DNA from: CALLVY01 sp937899855
GTDB lineage: Bacteria > Bacteroidota > Bacteroidia > Chitinophagales > Saprospiraceae
Assembly (NCBI GenBank): GCA_039820405.1
Contig: JBCBQC010000009.1
Location: 45,258-109,257 of the forward strand
Direction: 5' to 3'
DNA length: 64,000 nt
A program made the position numbers and the translations under genes. Of the stretch, positions 27,436 through 35,521 are shown one piece after another. The notes beneath the pieces are model-generated. The model was not told the origin of the DNA and ran no database searches. It saw nothing but the letters and a program-made list of their open reading frames with translations. Numbering within the stretch: the first letter of the stretch is position 1; each line of letters starts with the position of its first letter.

Positions 27436-27751
27436 GTTGTAGGATTTTTCGGTTTACACAAAAGTTCTCTGGGGCCTGCGGACCGGACGGTCGCCAAGGA
27501 AGATACTCACTTTTGAGCAGAGCTTCCCAAAATAATTCGGGGAGGATTGGATATTGGGGGGAGGAGGGGAGATCAACAGGAAGTACGCTGAGGGGGAAGG
27601 GTTTCTTCTCTCCGCCCAGTGATCCGGTAGGGCAAGCGGGGGTGGTGTTGATGAATTTATTTTTCCTGCGTCACACCACTTTTTTCAAAATTTTTTCTCC
27701 TTCATTATCAGAGAGTTATACGGTCACATGGGTAATTATTGTCATTTGTAT

Positions 27752-27946
27752 TTATGGAATTTTTGAGAAAAAGCGTCCATGTATGTGAATTTCTCATTCT
27801 AGATGTTGGAAATTCTTTGGTATTGAAACCGACTGGAGTGAGGAGTTCCGGGTCTGGGTAGCGGAGCTGTGCCACGGTACGGTTTGCGCAAAGGGGCGCC
27901 GTTGTGTCGGCACCTTAGGGGCGGGTCCCGCCCAGTGGGCGAAATG
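27752..27946 (+). repeat. Dispersed intergenic repeat, copy B
   Basis: About 195 bp matching copy A (9889-10084) in inverted orientation. It contains the matching 35-codon frame (27754-27861; FLILDVGNSLVLKPTGVR) and a GC hairpin (GGGCGGG-T-CCCGCCC, about 27919-27933). The frame differs from copy A at 11 of 108 bases, ten of which are amino-acid changing. The surrounding gap 27436-28109 holds no other gene I can support. Confidence 0.8.
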
Positions 27947-28109
27947 CTATCCAGTCCCCAAACTTTTCCTGTGGTCACCTCCGATCTCATGTCGATACCC
28001 CCTCCTAATCTCCCCTCTTCAGGCCAACTAACCGACCTCCAGCTCCCCCTATCCGGTCACTACGAATGCCTCTACTCGCAAAGCTCCGCGCCTTTGGTGC
28101 GCGGAGCGC

Positions 28110-28580
28110 TCAGTAGTTGGAGGGGGCATCCCCAGAAGGGCTTTCTTTCTCCAACGCCAGAGCATTGATGCAATAGCGCAGGCCGCTGGGGGGAGGGCCA
28201 TCCTGAAAGACGTGTCCCAGGTGGGCATCGCAGGTATTGCAAACCGTTTCGATGCGGTAGCCTCCGAAGCCACGATCCTTGCGGTAGGCGATGGCGTTGG
28301 CGCGGATGGCTTGGGTAAAGGAGGGCCAGCCCGTTCCGCTCTCGAATTTTTCTCCCGCATCGAAGAGTGGGGTGCCGCAGCAGACGCAGGCGTAGCGGCC
28401 CGGCTCAAAGCGGCTGCACAGCTCGGAGCTAAAGGCCCGTTCCGTTCCCCGCTGCCGGGTGATACGAAATTGCTCGGGGCTCAGTAGGTCGCGCCATTCC
28501 GCTTCGGTCTTCTCGACACGGCGGTCGGGTGGAGGGTTGCCATTATTGGCCAATTTCAAAACGTCGAGCCAGTAGAGCAT
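28110..28580 (-). CDS. msrB: Peptide-methionine (R)-S-oxide reductase
   Basis: A 156-residue MsrB, started at ATG 28580 (MLYWLDVLKL); the open frame extends to 28706 but would run into the upstream gene. It reduces methionine-R-sulfoxide in proteins. The zinc cysteines C65-V-C-C68 and C114-N-T-C117 and the catalytic Cys137 (GLRYCINALAL) are present, with the motif FESGTGWPSF. No signal peptide. It lies 31 nt downstream of a redoxin gene; the two may form a redox-repair operon. Confidence 0.95.
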   Translation of the reverse strand: MLYWLDVLKLANNGNPPPDRRVEKTEAEWRDLLSPEQFRITRQRGTERAFSSELCSRFEPGRYACVCCGTPLFDAGEKFESGTGWPSFTQAIRANAIAYRKDRGFGGYRIETVCNTCDAHLGHVFQDGPPPSGLRYCINALALEKESPSGDAPSNY

Positions 28581-28611
28581 GGGCGTAAGTTGAAGGGATG
28601 AAGGGAAGTGC

Positions 28612-29121
28612 CTAGAGTAGCAATTCGTGTAAGACGTAGTCCAGGCGGAGTAGTGCATTATTGGGGTCGGAGCCGAAGATGGAGTAGGTGGCTTTACCCG
28701 CCGCATCGGCCACCACCCAGTGCGGAGTGCCGCCGGCCCCGTAATTCAAAAGGGTCGTATCGTAATTGGCGTCCCGGTAAAAGGGGAAGCGGATGTGAAA
28801 GTTCTCGCGGGCGGCCTCCAAGCGCTCCAAGGGAAAATGGTGCCCCTCAAAATTGGTGTGAATCCCCAGCACCGCCATCCGTTCTCCACGCTCGTACACG
28901 GTGCGATTGGCGTAGGGAATGGCCCGCCCCAAACAGCCCGGGCAGCCCACGCTGAAAAAGAGCAGTAAGAGGGGCCGCCCCAAAAAGTCCTCTGGCTTGG
29001 GGACGGCATCGCTAAAGATGCTTTCCAGCGACCAGTGGGGAAGGGGTTCCCCCAAGCGGAGCTGGCTCAGCTCCAGGCGATTGTAACGATTCCAGTTGAA
29101 GTTCTCTTCGGTCTTGCTCAT
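28612..29121 (-). CDS. Thioredoxin-like/peroxiredoxin family protein
   Basis: A 169-residue redoxin of the AhpC/TSA-thioredoxin fold. FFSVGCPGCLGRAIPY has a CPGC pair (Cys60, Cys63), followed by VLGIHTNFEGH and a cis-Pro type block GGTPHWVV. No signal peptide. The start may be ATG 29121 or GTG 29124. Probably a thiol reductant or peroxidase; it is the likely cotranscribed partner of msrB. Confidence 0.85.
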   Translation of the reverse strand: MSKTEENFNWNRYNRLELSQLRLGEPLPHWSLESIFSDAVPKPEDFLGRPLLLLFFSVGCPGCLGRAIPYANRTVYERGERMAVLGIHTNFEGHHFPLERLEAARENFHIRFPFYRDANYDTTLLNYGAGGTPHWVVADAAGKATYSIFGSDPNNALLRLDYVLHELLL

Positions 29122-29167
29122 CACTAAGCTCGGTATTTGGAGGCCAAAATACGATTATTCGAAAGGG

Positions 29168-29455
29168 CTAGCGCCTCTTCCGTTTATTCCGCTGGTAAAA
29201 ATTTTCGTGTTTTTTGGACACCCACTTGATAAATTTTTGCATCTCCTCGTGTTGGCGTAGCTTTTCAACCGTATGGTATTCCGCCCGCAATTCCTTTTCC
29301 GTAAACAAGGAATGAATCTTCTGGTGGCAGATGTTGTGAATCAAAATGGTCTGGGAGTCCCGCCCCCCTTCCGATTTGGGAATGAGGTGGTGTCGCGAAG
29401 TCGATTCGGGGGAACCCAATTTCCGGTGACAAATGACGCAAATGCTTTCCTTCAT
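29168..29455 (-). CDS. HNH endonuclease domain protein
   Basis: A 95-residue protein consisting almost only of an HNH (McrA-type) domain: CVICHRKLG (zinc Cys6, Cys9), RHHLIPKSEGG (His22, His23), and HNICHQKIH (Asn41, His48), followed by a basic helix-rich tail ending KRKRR. The ATG at 29455 starts right at the domain; an extension to 29491 is possible. Stand-alone HNH proteins of this kind are common and their role is unknown. Confidence 0.85.
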   Translation of the reverse strand: MKESICVICHRKLGSPESTSRHHLIPKSEGGRDSQTILIHNICHQKIHSLFTEKELRAEYHTVEKLRQHEEMQKFIKWVSKKHENFYQRNKRKRR

Positions 29456-29513
29456 CGCAGTATTTTGGTTTGACAGTTCCCCAGGGGGCATCGCGGGGGC
29501 GTACGGACGTTCC

Positions 29514-30428
29514 TCAATCCGTCAATCGCTCCCAACAGGATTTGATCAAGTCAAAGTTCCCCGCTTCGTAGATAAAGCTGCAAGAACACTGGAACCGGCG
29601 GTATTCTCCCTCCTCGCCAGTCCCGTAGTCCGCCTCGGGCGCCTCTTCTTCCGCTTCGTTACCACAAAAACAAACGCCGGTCAGGTCGTCCGTTTCGTAG
29701 CCCACTTCAATACGTCGGGTGTCGGGGTCGTAACTAATGGCCCCTTCCCAGCTGCGCGACCGAACCGCATAGCGGAAGCGTTCTTCAAATACCCCATCCA
29801 CCAGCTCCACCAACTGAACCTGATCTTCGAAGCAATAGGAACAGCCCCGGACAAAACCCGTCAGGACGTACTGGATTTTTCCATCCCCCTCAATGGCGTA
29901 GATGCCGTTAAAACCATCCCCCGTCAGTACCGCAAAGGGCTCCGCTCCTTCCCCCTCCGGCAGCTCCCATGCCGTGTAATACATCCAGGAAATCCGACTG
30001 CGGTAGGTCCCCCCCGTCTTTTCATCGAGGGAGAAATTGTAAAGCCGTCCGTCGTCCGAGCGGACCATGTCCAGGCTATTGCCCATCCATCCCACGTCCG
30101 TTTCGTTGGGGCGGGTCAACGAATCTTGCATCAGCACCGTCATTTCCGCCACGATGGCATCCTGCAGGTAAGCCAAGAGCCATTCGGTCTCCACCCAATC
30201 TACCGTGTCGGCCAGTGGTGTTTCCGGCTCGGAAACATAAGCACGGATGCGCGCGCGCTCGCTGGCGGACAGCCCCAGCTGGGTCATGGAATACAAGGAC
30301 TCCAGGGGGTAAAGCTGGTCGTAAGCGCTAAGGTACCCTTGGAGCTGGGCGCTCCGCTGTTCAAAGGCGGGGGATTGCTGGGCCAGTAAGGCAATGGGAA
30401 AGAACAAGAGAAAGAGGAACGTTTTCAC
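29514..30428 (-). CDS. Hypothetical secreted protein
   Basis: A 304-residue protein; the GTG at 30428 gives a typical Bacteroidota signal peptide (KTFLFLLFFPIALLAQ) and is preferred over TTG 30440. No ATG is available. The mature protein is acidic and mixed alpha/beta, with a Cys cluster near the C-terminus (VCFCGNEAEE, FQCSC) and a CSYC motif in the middle, so disulfides are likely. I recognise no family. Confidence 0.6.
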   Translation of the reverse strand: MKTFLFLLFFPIALLAQQSPAFEQRSAQLQGYLSAYDQLYPLESLYSMTQLGLSASERARIRAYVSEPETPLADTVDWVETEWLLAYLQDAIVAEMTVLMQDSLTRPNETDVGWMGNSLDMVRSDDGRLYNFSLDEKTGGTYRSRISWMYYTAWELPEGEGAEPFAVLTGDGFNGIYAIEGDGKIQYVLTGFVRGCSYCFEDQVQLVELVDGVFEERFRYAVRSRSWEGAISYDPDTRRIEVGYETDDLTGVCFCGNEAEEEAPEADYGTGEEGEYRRFQCSCSFIYEAGNFDLIKSCWERLTD

Positions 30429-30493
30429 AAGCGGAAGCAAACTTGGTATTGCTTCAACTTAAGGGTTTTTCCCTGGCTTTCAAAATCTTTCCC

Positions 30494-31582
30494 CTAGGTC
30501 ATTCCGGCTATATTTTGGAGTAAACCGCCCCTCACCCGTTTGGCCAAGTCGGGATCCGCCCCTAGCCGCTCGAATACGGCGGTGGCCACATCCTGGGCGA
30601 TGGGCTCCACCACTTCGGGATTGGCCAGTTGGTGCTTGACGGCGCCCCGGTAGTGGGGATGGGCGATTTGGAGGTGTAAAGCGGCGACTATATTTTCCCG
30701 AATCCTCCGTTCCAAAACTTGGTCGGGATCGATCGGTAGCTGCTCCCGAAAATACTGGCTCAGGCCCCGGGCCAGTCCGCGGAGAAAACCATCGACGTGG
30801 GTACCGTGATCGGGGCTGCGTTCCTGATTGACGTAGGATTGTAAAAAAGCAGCGTCGACGCTATACTCGCGAAAGGCAAAGGCCCCCCGCAGTTGCCACC
30901 CCTCACCCGTCAGATCGATCTCGGTGAGGCAATAAGCGCCGCCGCTTCCACGGAGGATCTCGATCTCAATGCAGTCCCGTAGGCCCCGGTCGTACTGGAA
31001 GAGGCAGCGACAATTTACTTCCGCCACCCGGTACGCCAAATCCAGCCGCAAGCCCGGGTTTAGATAGGCAAAGGTCCGTAGTTCGCCCTGGAGAAAGTCG
31101 GGGTTCCAGCAAAAGGCCTCCCCCCAGATGTCGGGATCCAACTGAAAGGTGGCGTGGATCAGGCTCGGTGCGGAGGGCGCGAAGGCTTCCGCTGCGACCT
31201 CCCGTCCCTTACGGTAGTGGCGTCGTCCTTGCAACTGCCCCGCGGGGCCCATCAAGTCGAGGTAGAACCGCTCGGATAGGGCGTTTAGCACTTCCAGGTT
31301 TTGGGAAAGGAGCACCCAGTAGGGCGCCCGCCCCGGTACCTGCTGGACCGTAGTCGGGGGAGCTTCAAACGCCAAGCGTGCCGCTGCGGGACCGGTCAAT
31401 ACCAATCCCACCCTCGCGTAGGGGCCCCCGTAGGCCTGCGCGGCCAAGACCTCCCGCAGGACGTTGATAAAGCCCCGCTGGTTGGTTGCCCCCAGGTACA
31501 TACCGGGGCGTTTGCGGATGTGCTCGTACCAGTTCAAAACAGCTAGGTTTTCCGCGGAGTACCGCTCGGTGGGCTTGGGCAT
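30494..31582 (-). CDS. GyrB/ParE-like protein without recognisable ATP-binding motifs or TOPRIM domain
   Basis: A 362-residue protein with clear traces of the GyrB/ParE N-terminal half: YEHIRKRPGMYLG (19-31), SYVNQERSPDHGTHVDGFLRGL (249-270, similar to the transducer loop) and LERRIRENIVAALHLQIAHPHYRG (290-313). The Asp-Asn-(S/A) ATP/Mg motif expected after residue 45 is absent, as is a normal glycine-rich ATP lid, and the frame stops before TOPRIM. It may be a non-catalytic paralogue. Confidence is good for homology, low for function. Confidence 0.75.
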   Translation of the reverse strand: MPKPTERYSAENLAVLNWYEHIRKRPGMYLGATNQRGFINVLREVLAAQAYGGPYARVGLVLTGPAAARLAFEAPPTTVQQVPGRAPYWVLLSQNLEVLNALSERFYLDLMGPAGQLQGRRHYRKGREVAAEAFAPSAPSLIHATFQLDPDIWGEAFCWNPDFLQGELRTFAYLNPGLRLDLAYRVAEVNCRCLFQYDRGLRDCIEIEILRGSGGAYCLTEIDLTGEGWQLRGAFAFREYSVDAAFLQSYVNQERSPDHGTHVDGFLRGLARGLSQYFREQLPIDPDQVLERRIRENIVAALHLQIAHPHYRGAVKHQLANPEVVEPIAQDVATAVFERLGADPDLAKRVRGGLLQNIAGMT

Positions 31583-31666
31583 AAACGATGGGCGTAAAGT
31601 GGGTAACTAACTGTAAGATAAGTATTTATGTCCGATTGGACAAGATTTTTGGAGCCGCTCGGCCAC

Positions 31667-31705
31667 AAAAGCAACGGTCCGCAACCCCTCGGGATTGCGG
31701 ACCGT
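31667..31705 (-). terminator. Rho-independent terminator for the metallopeptidase at 31735
   Basis: A perfect 11-bp stem, ACGGTCCGCAA (31674-31684) with TTGCGGACCGT (31695-31705). On the minus strand it is followed by TTGCTTTTG. Confidence 0.75.
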
Positions 31706-31734
31706 CTGGTACGCTTACGTGGTAGTGGGCATCA

Positions 31735-34700
31735 CTAGTGCGCCACCACCAACTTCTGGTTCAACACCCGCTCGCCCGTATGTAATTGTACGAGGTAGAT
31801 GCCATTCGTCAGCCGGTCGGTAGCCATCGTCTGGCCATTGCTGCCCGCGGCCAGTACCAACTCGTCTACCTGACGTCCCGCCAGGTCGTATACCCGCACC
31901 TCCGCTTCTCGCGATAGGGGCTGGTCCAAAAGCAGATTGACCAGGTCCCGGCTGGGGTTGGGGAACAGCCGGAAGCTATTGTCCACCTCGGGGCTAAAGG
32001 TACTCACGGGGGGATTATCGGCGCTGATGTCGATCGAAAACTTGGTCACTCCCAGGAAGCCACCGTTGCCATCGGTTACGATAAAGTAAAAGGCGTCTTC
32101 GATGGCATCGTTGCCATTGTGCTCGTAGCGCATGCCAAAGTCGTAGATGAAATCCTGGGGGAAGGTACTGCCCACACCCAGCTCGTTGCCGTAGGCCGTC
32201 AGTGTTCCGTGCTCCGTAGCCTGTACGATGGTGTAGATCAGTTCGGTCGACGTATTGTCGTCGTCTTTCACTTCGAGGAAATCCTTGGTGATGAATCGCG
32301 CATCGGCAATGCGTACGGGGAGGGTCTCGTTCGTGACGAGGTAGGGATCGAGGGCCTGGAAAGCCGCACACGACTCAATGTTCCACGACCGCAGGTTCCC
32401 CGCCGAGAAACCGGATTCGGTCACTTCAATCCGCAGCTCCCAGTTTCCGGAGATGTCCTTATCATCAAACAGAGAGAGCGACTCCTTGGGCCGGAAGGGT
32501 GCAAATTGGTCGGGAGGACACTGGATTTCGTTGGGGGCTTCGTCGTCAAAGGTGACGCGGACGACGCCCGAGTTGAAACACTGGTTCTGCATCAGGATCA
32601 CCTGCTCGCCGGAAGGTGCCTTCAGGCGAATGTCCAGACCGCCGATGGGGGCGTATTCCAAATCCAAACGGCTGACGTCCAAATCCTCAATGGATCCCGA
32701 TTCGCTGATAAAGAAATTGGAAGTCGTTACCGACCCCACACTTCGGCTAATGGGCAGGTTGATTTCCTGATTCTCAAAGCGGTTGCAATTAAAGGTCTCG
32801 GTCGCAAAGGCACTGACTGCCGACCAGGGACCGGGGCCACATTCGTTGTACGGACGGACGCGCCAGTACACCACCGCATTTTTATCAAAAATGTTATCGG
32901 CCGTAAAGTCGCCCGCTTCGGTGTCGTAATCCGAATACACCAGCTCGTCGAAGGTGGGGCTGTAAGAAACCTCAAAATCGTAGCGATCGGCTGCCGAACT
33001 GAGCGACCACTCAAAGGTTTGCAAACCCGCTACGTTGGTGGCACCATTGGTGGGGCTTTGCAGGACGAGGTCCGAAAAGTCAATGCTGACCACGTCGACT
33101 CCCAAGTTGTGACGAATGGTATCCTCGCCGGGGATGATGGTAAGCAGGTCGAAGAAAACCTCGCCGTCGTAACCCGCTCCGGTAAAGTCTACGGTCAGGG
33201 TACTGGTCTGGCCGGGCTGAACCGGATTCTGGCTAAAGGAGGCTTGGGCGCCTACGGGCAGGTTGTCAATTTCCAGTTGGATGTCTTCGTCGTAGTTCAG
33301 AATGCTGCCCGTCACGATGTCCAACGTGGCCACACTGGGGTAGCAGGTCTGCTGGTAGTGGGGGCCAATTTGGGCGATGTAGCCCGGCTCGACCGCTTGG
33401 AAAATCTGGAAGTCGCGGTTCGAAATGTCGAGGAACACGCTGCCGTGGGCTTTGACCTTGATCCGGGCCTTGTTGGAGGTGGTAGCGGGAAGGAATACAC
33501 CGTGGGCGCCGTCGTTGAAAACCGCCGTCGCCAGCGTATCGGGATAGGTAGTTCCACCGTCGAACGACAGCAGAATATCAACACTCTTGCAGTTGACCGG
33601 TGCCAAATCAGTATTGGCCACATCCCAGGTCACTTCGATGTAGCTACCCGCGGCCAGGGATTCAAAGCTGTTGGGGTAGAGGACGGTAAAAGGACCGGCT
33701 TCCTCCGTGGCTTTGAAGTCAACTTGTTCCCACACCGCTACCCCACCTTCGGGGTTGTTGTCGCGGACCGTACAGCGGAAAGTCATATCGCGGCTGTAGC
33801 TGGGGAGTACCTCAAAGGGCTCCTCAAAGTTGTTGACCAGGGAGTTGAGATTGGGGAAAGTCCGCGTGGGCGATTCCACGGCGGGGTAGGACCGGAAAGA
33901 CGGGGCACTGCCGCTGGGGGTCCCAAACGGCGATGAGGTCAAGGCCTTATCGTACTGCTCCCAAGAATAGGTCAGATTGTCTCCATCGGTGTCCTTGGCC
34001 TCCGCGGTGAGTTCAAAGGCAGTTCCGATCGGAATGTAAAAGCCATTTTCCTGGGGAATGCTCAATTCGGGGAAGTGGTTGTTGGTCACCACTTTCTGCG
34101 CACAGTCGTAGCCGGGACCATCGAAGGAGAACAGGTACATCTCCTGCAGCGAAGAGACGTGGAAGTAGTCGTCCGAGCGGTTGACAAAGCTGTTGAAACC
34201 ACAGAGGCTGGAGTAGGACATGATCGTCGATCCACCGCCGGGTTCGTAGCCCGTGGCGTAATTTTCGTTGCCACCACAGTTGTTGAAGGTGTGGTTGGCG
34301 CTCAATTGGTGACCCATCTCGTGAGCTGCGATTTGCATGGTCAGGTAGTCGAGCGAGGTGCCGCCACCCTGGCAGCTTACCCCGGCCCCTTTACTGTTGT
34401 CGTTGCACACACTGCCCAAGCTGGCAATTCCCCCTACGTCGGTGCAGGTGGCAAAGATGTGCCCAAAGTCGTAATTGGCCGAGCCGATAAAGTCATTTAG
34501 GACCTGCGTATTCTGACCGAGCAGCGCGCCACCCGAGCCCGTGTTGACGTAGGGATCGGTACCGGCATTGGTAAAAATGACCCGATCCTGACGATCGATC
34601 AGCACCAGGCGCATGGCCAGTTCGTTTTCAAAAACCAGGTTGAGTCGGGCGACGGCCGTATTGATGTTGGCCAGGGCCATTTCTACCGTACCCCCCTGCC

Positions 34701-35397
34701 GCTGCGTCCACTCGCCGTTGGAGGCAATCGCCAAGCGGAACACACGCATCTCCACAATGTCGTTCTGCACCACGCTGCTCACATCGTCATCTCCATCCAC
34801 CTGCTCGGCAAGCCATTCGGCCGTCATGCTGTCGTCGACTCCACAATGAACGTGGTTCAGGCGGTCGCCCTGGGTACTCAGGTGATCCAATACGTAGTAA
34901 GACTGGTAAAAATCCGTGTCGCCCTTGCCAAAGGGATCGATATAGACCACGCCATCCTTACCCCGAATCGCAGCGTGAAAACCGGCTGGCGATACCACAA
35001 AGCGGATCACCGTATTGGGATCATCGGTGGCTACCCCCCGGTAGGAGCGAATACTGGGATAACGGGCCGAAATACCGGGCATCATCACCGGTGACTCCTG
35101 AACGTCAAAACGTCGGGTCTGGGCATCCGGCATGGGAATGCTCACGCTCACCCGGTCGACGTTGCGCTGGCCATCGCTCAGATACTCCATCGGTGCCCCT
35201 TGCAAATACGTTTGCAGCGCCTCGGTATTGAGCTTGAAGGTTTGGTAATATTCGGGGTGGATATCCCGATTCTGGTGGACGGAAGTAGGTACTTCCAGGT
35301 CCAGGACATTTTGCCAAAGTCCCGCCTGTGCCACCAAATCAGTTCCCGTCAGTAGCAGAACCCCGAAGAGAAGTAGTGTCAACTTTTGCATGGTCAT
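31735..35397 (-). CDS. T9SS reprolysin-like metallopeptidase with P-domain (paralogue A)
   Basis: A 1220-residue secreted protease. Signal peptide (to about residue 23), pro-region, then a metzincin zinc motif HEMGHQLSANH (His359, Glu360, His363, His369) with Met-turn IMSYS (392-396). Then Ig/fibronectin-like modules, a proprotein-convertase P-domain (around 880-1010; SIEDLDVSRLDLEYAPIGGL), a cadherin-like region and a type A T9SS sorting domain (FRLFPNPSRDLVNL..., ending LNQKLVVAH). It should be a surface-exposed or released protease. It has a perfect TATATTTG promoter element and follows its paralogue at 125-nt distance. Confidence 0.9.
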   Translation of the reverse strand: MTMQKLTLLLFGVLLLTGTDLVAQAGLWQNVLDLEVPTSVHQNRDIHPEYYQTFKLNTEALQTYLQGAPMEYLSDGQRNVDRVSVSIPMPDAQTRRFDVQESPVMMPGISARYPSIRSYRGVATDDPNTVIRFVVSPAGFHAAIRGKDGVVYIDPFGKGDTDFYQSYYVLDHLSTQGDRLNHVHCGVDDSMTAEWLAEQVDGDDDVSSVVQNDIVEMRVFRLAIASNGEWTQRQGGTVEMALANINTAVARLNLVFENELAMRLVLIDRQDRVIFTNAGTDPYVNTGSGGALLGQNTQVLNDFIGSANYDFGHIFATCTDVGGIASLGSVCNDNSKGAGVSCQGGGTSLDYLTMQIAAHEMGHQLSANHTFNNCGGNENYATGYEPGGGSTIMSYSSLCGFNSFVNRSDDYFHVSSLQEMYLFSFDGPGYDCAQKVVTNNHFPELSIPQENGFYIPIGTAFELTAEAKDTDGDNLTYSWEQYDKALTSSPFGTPSGSAPSFRSYPAVESPTRTFPNLNSLVNNFEEPFEVLPSYSRDMTFRCTVRDNNPEGGVAVWEQVDFKATEEAGPFTVLYPNSFESLAAGSYIEVTWDVANTDLAPVNCKSVDILLSFDGGTTYPDTLATAVFNDGAHGVFLPATTSNKARIKVKAHGSVFLDISNRDFQIFQAVEPGYIAQIGPHYQQTCYPSVATLDIVTGSILNYDEDIQLEIDNLPVGAQASFSQNPVQPGQTSTLTVDFTGAGYDGEVFFDLLTIIPGEDTIRHNLGVDVVSIDFSDLVLQSPTNGATNVAGLQTFEWSLSSAADRYDFEVSYSPTFDELVYSDYDTEAGDFTADNIFDKNAVVYWRVRPYNECGPGPWSAVSAFATETFNCNRFENQEINLPISRSVGSVTTSNFFISESGSIEDLDVSRLDLEYAPIGGLDIRLKAPSGEQVILMQNQCFNSGVVRVTFDDEAPNEIQCPPDQFAPFRPKESLSLFDDKDISGNWELRIEVTESGFSAGNLRSWNIESCAAFQALDPYLVTNETLPVRIADARFITKDFLEVKDDDNTSTELIYTIVQATEHGTLTAYGNELGVGSTFPQDFIYDFGMRYEHNGNDAIEDAFYFIVTDGNGGFLGVTKFSIDISADNPPVSTFSPEVDNSFRLFPNPSRDLVNLLLDQPLSREAEVRVYDLAGRQVDELVLAAGSNGQTMATDRLTNGIYLVQLHTGERVLNQKLVVAH

Positions 35398-35432
35398 TTG
35401 ATTAGTTGTAATTCAAAGTGCATTTAATCCCA

Positions 35433-35440
35433 CAAATATA
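35433..35440 (-). promoter_or_regulatory. -7 promoter element for metallopeptidase A
   Basis: The minus strand reads TATATTTG, a perfect TAnnTTTG match, 36 nt before the ATG at 35397. TTTG at 35456-35459 is somewhat close (15 nt). Confidence 0.45.
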
Positions 35441-35456
35441 AGGCTTAGCTCAGGGC

Positions 35457-35490
35457 AAAAAAAAGCCCCCGTCCTACTAAACAGGGGCTT
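35457..35490 (-). terminator. Rho-independent terminator for metallopeptidase B
   Basis: AAGCCCC (35463-35469) pairs with GGGGCTT (35484-35490); on the minus strand the hairpin is followed by eight T residues. It separates the two paralogous protease genes. Confidence 0.85.
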
Positions 35491-35521
35491 CGTATATTCT
35501 AAGACAATATCCAGCTCGTTT

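Noticed and set aside
32119..33936. 605-codon frame antisense to metallopeptidase A
   Set aside because: Antisense shadow of a GC-rich gene; the minus-strand protein has zinc, P-domain and sorting motifs.
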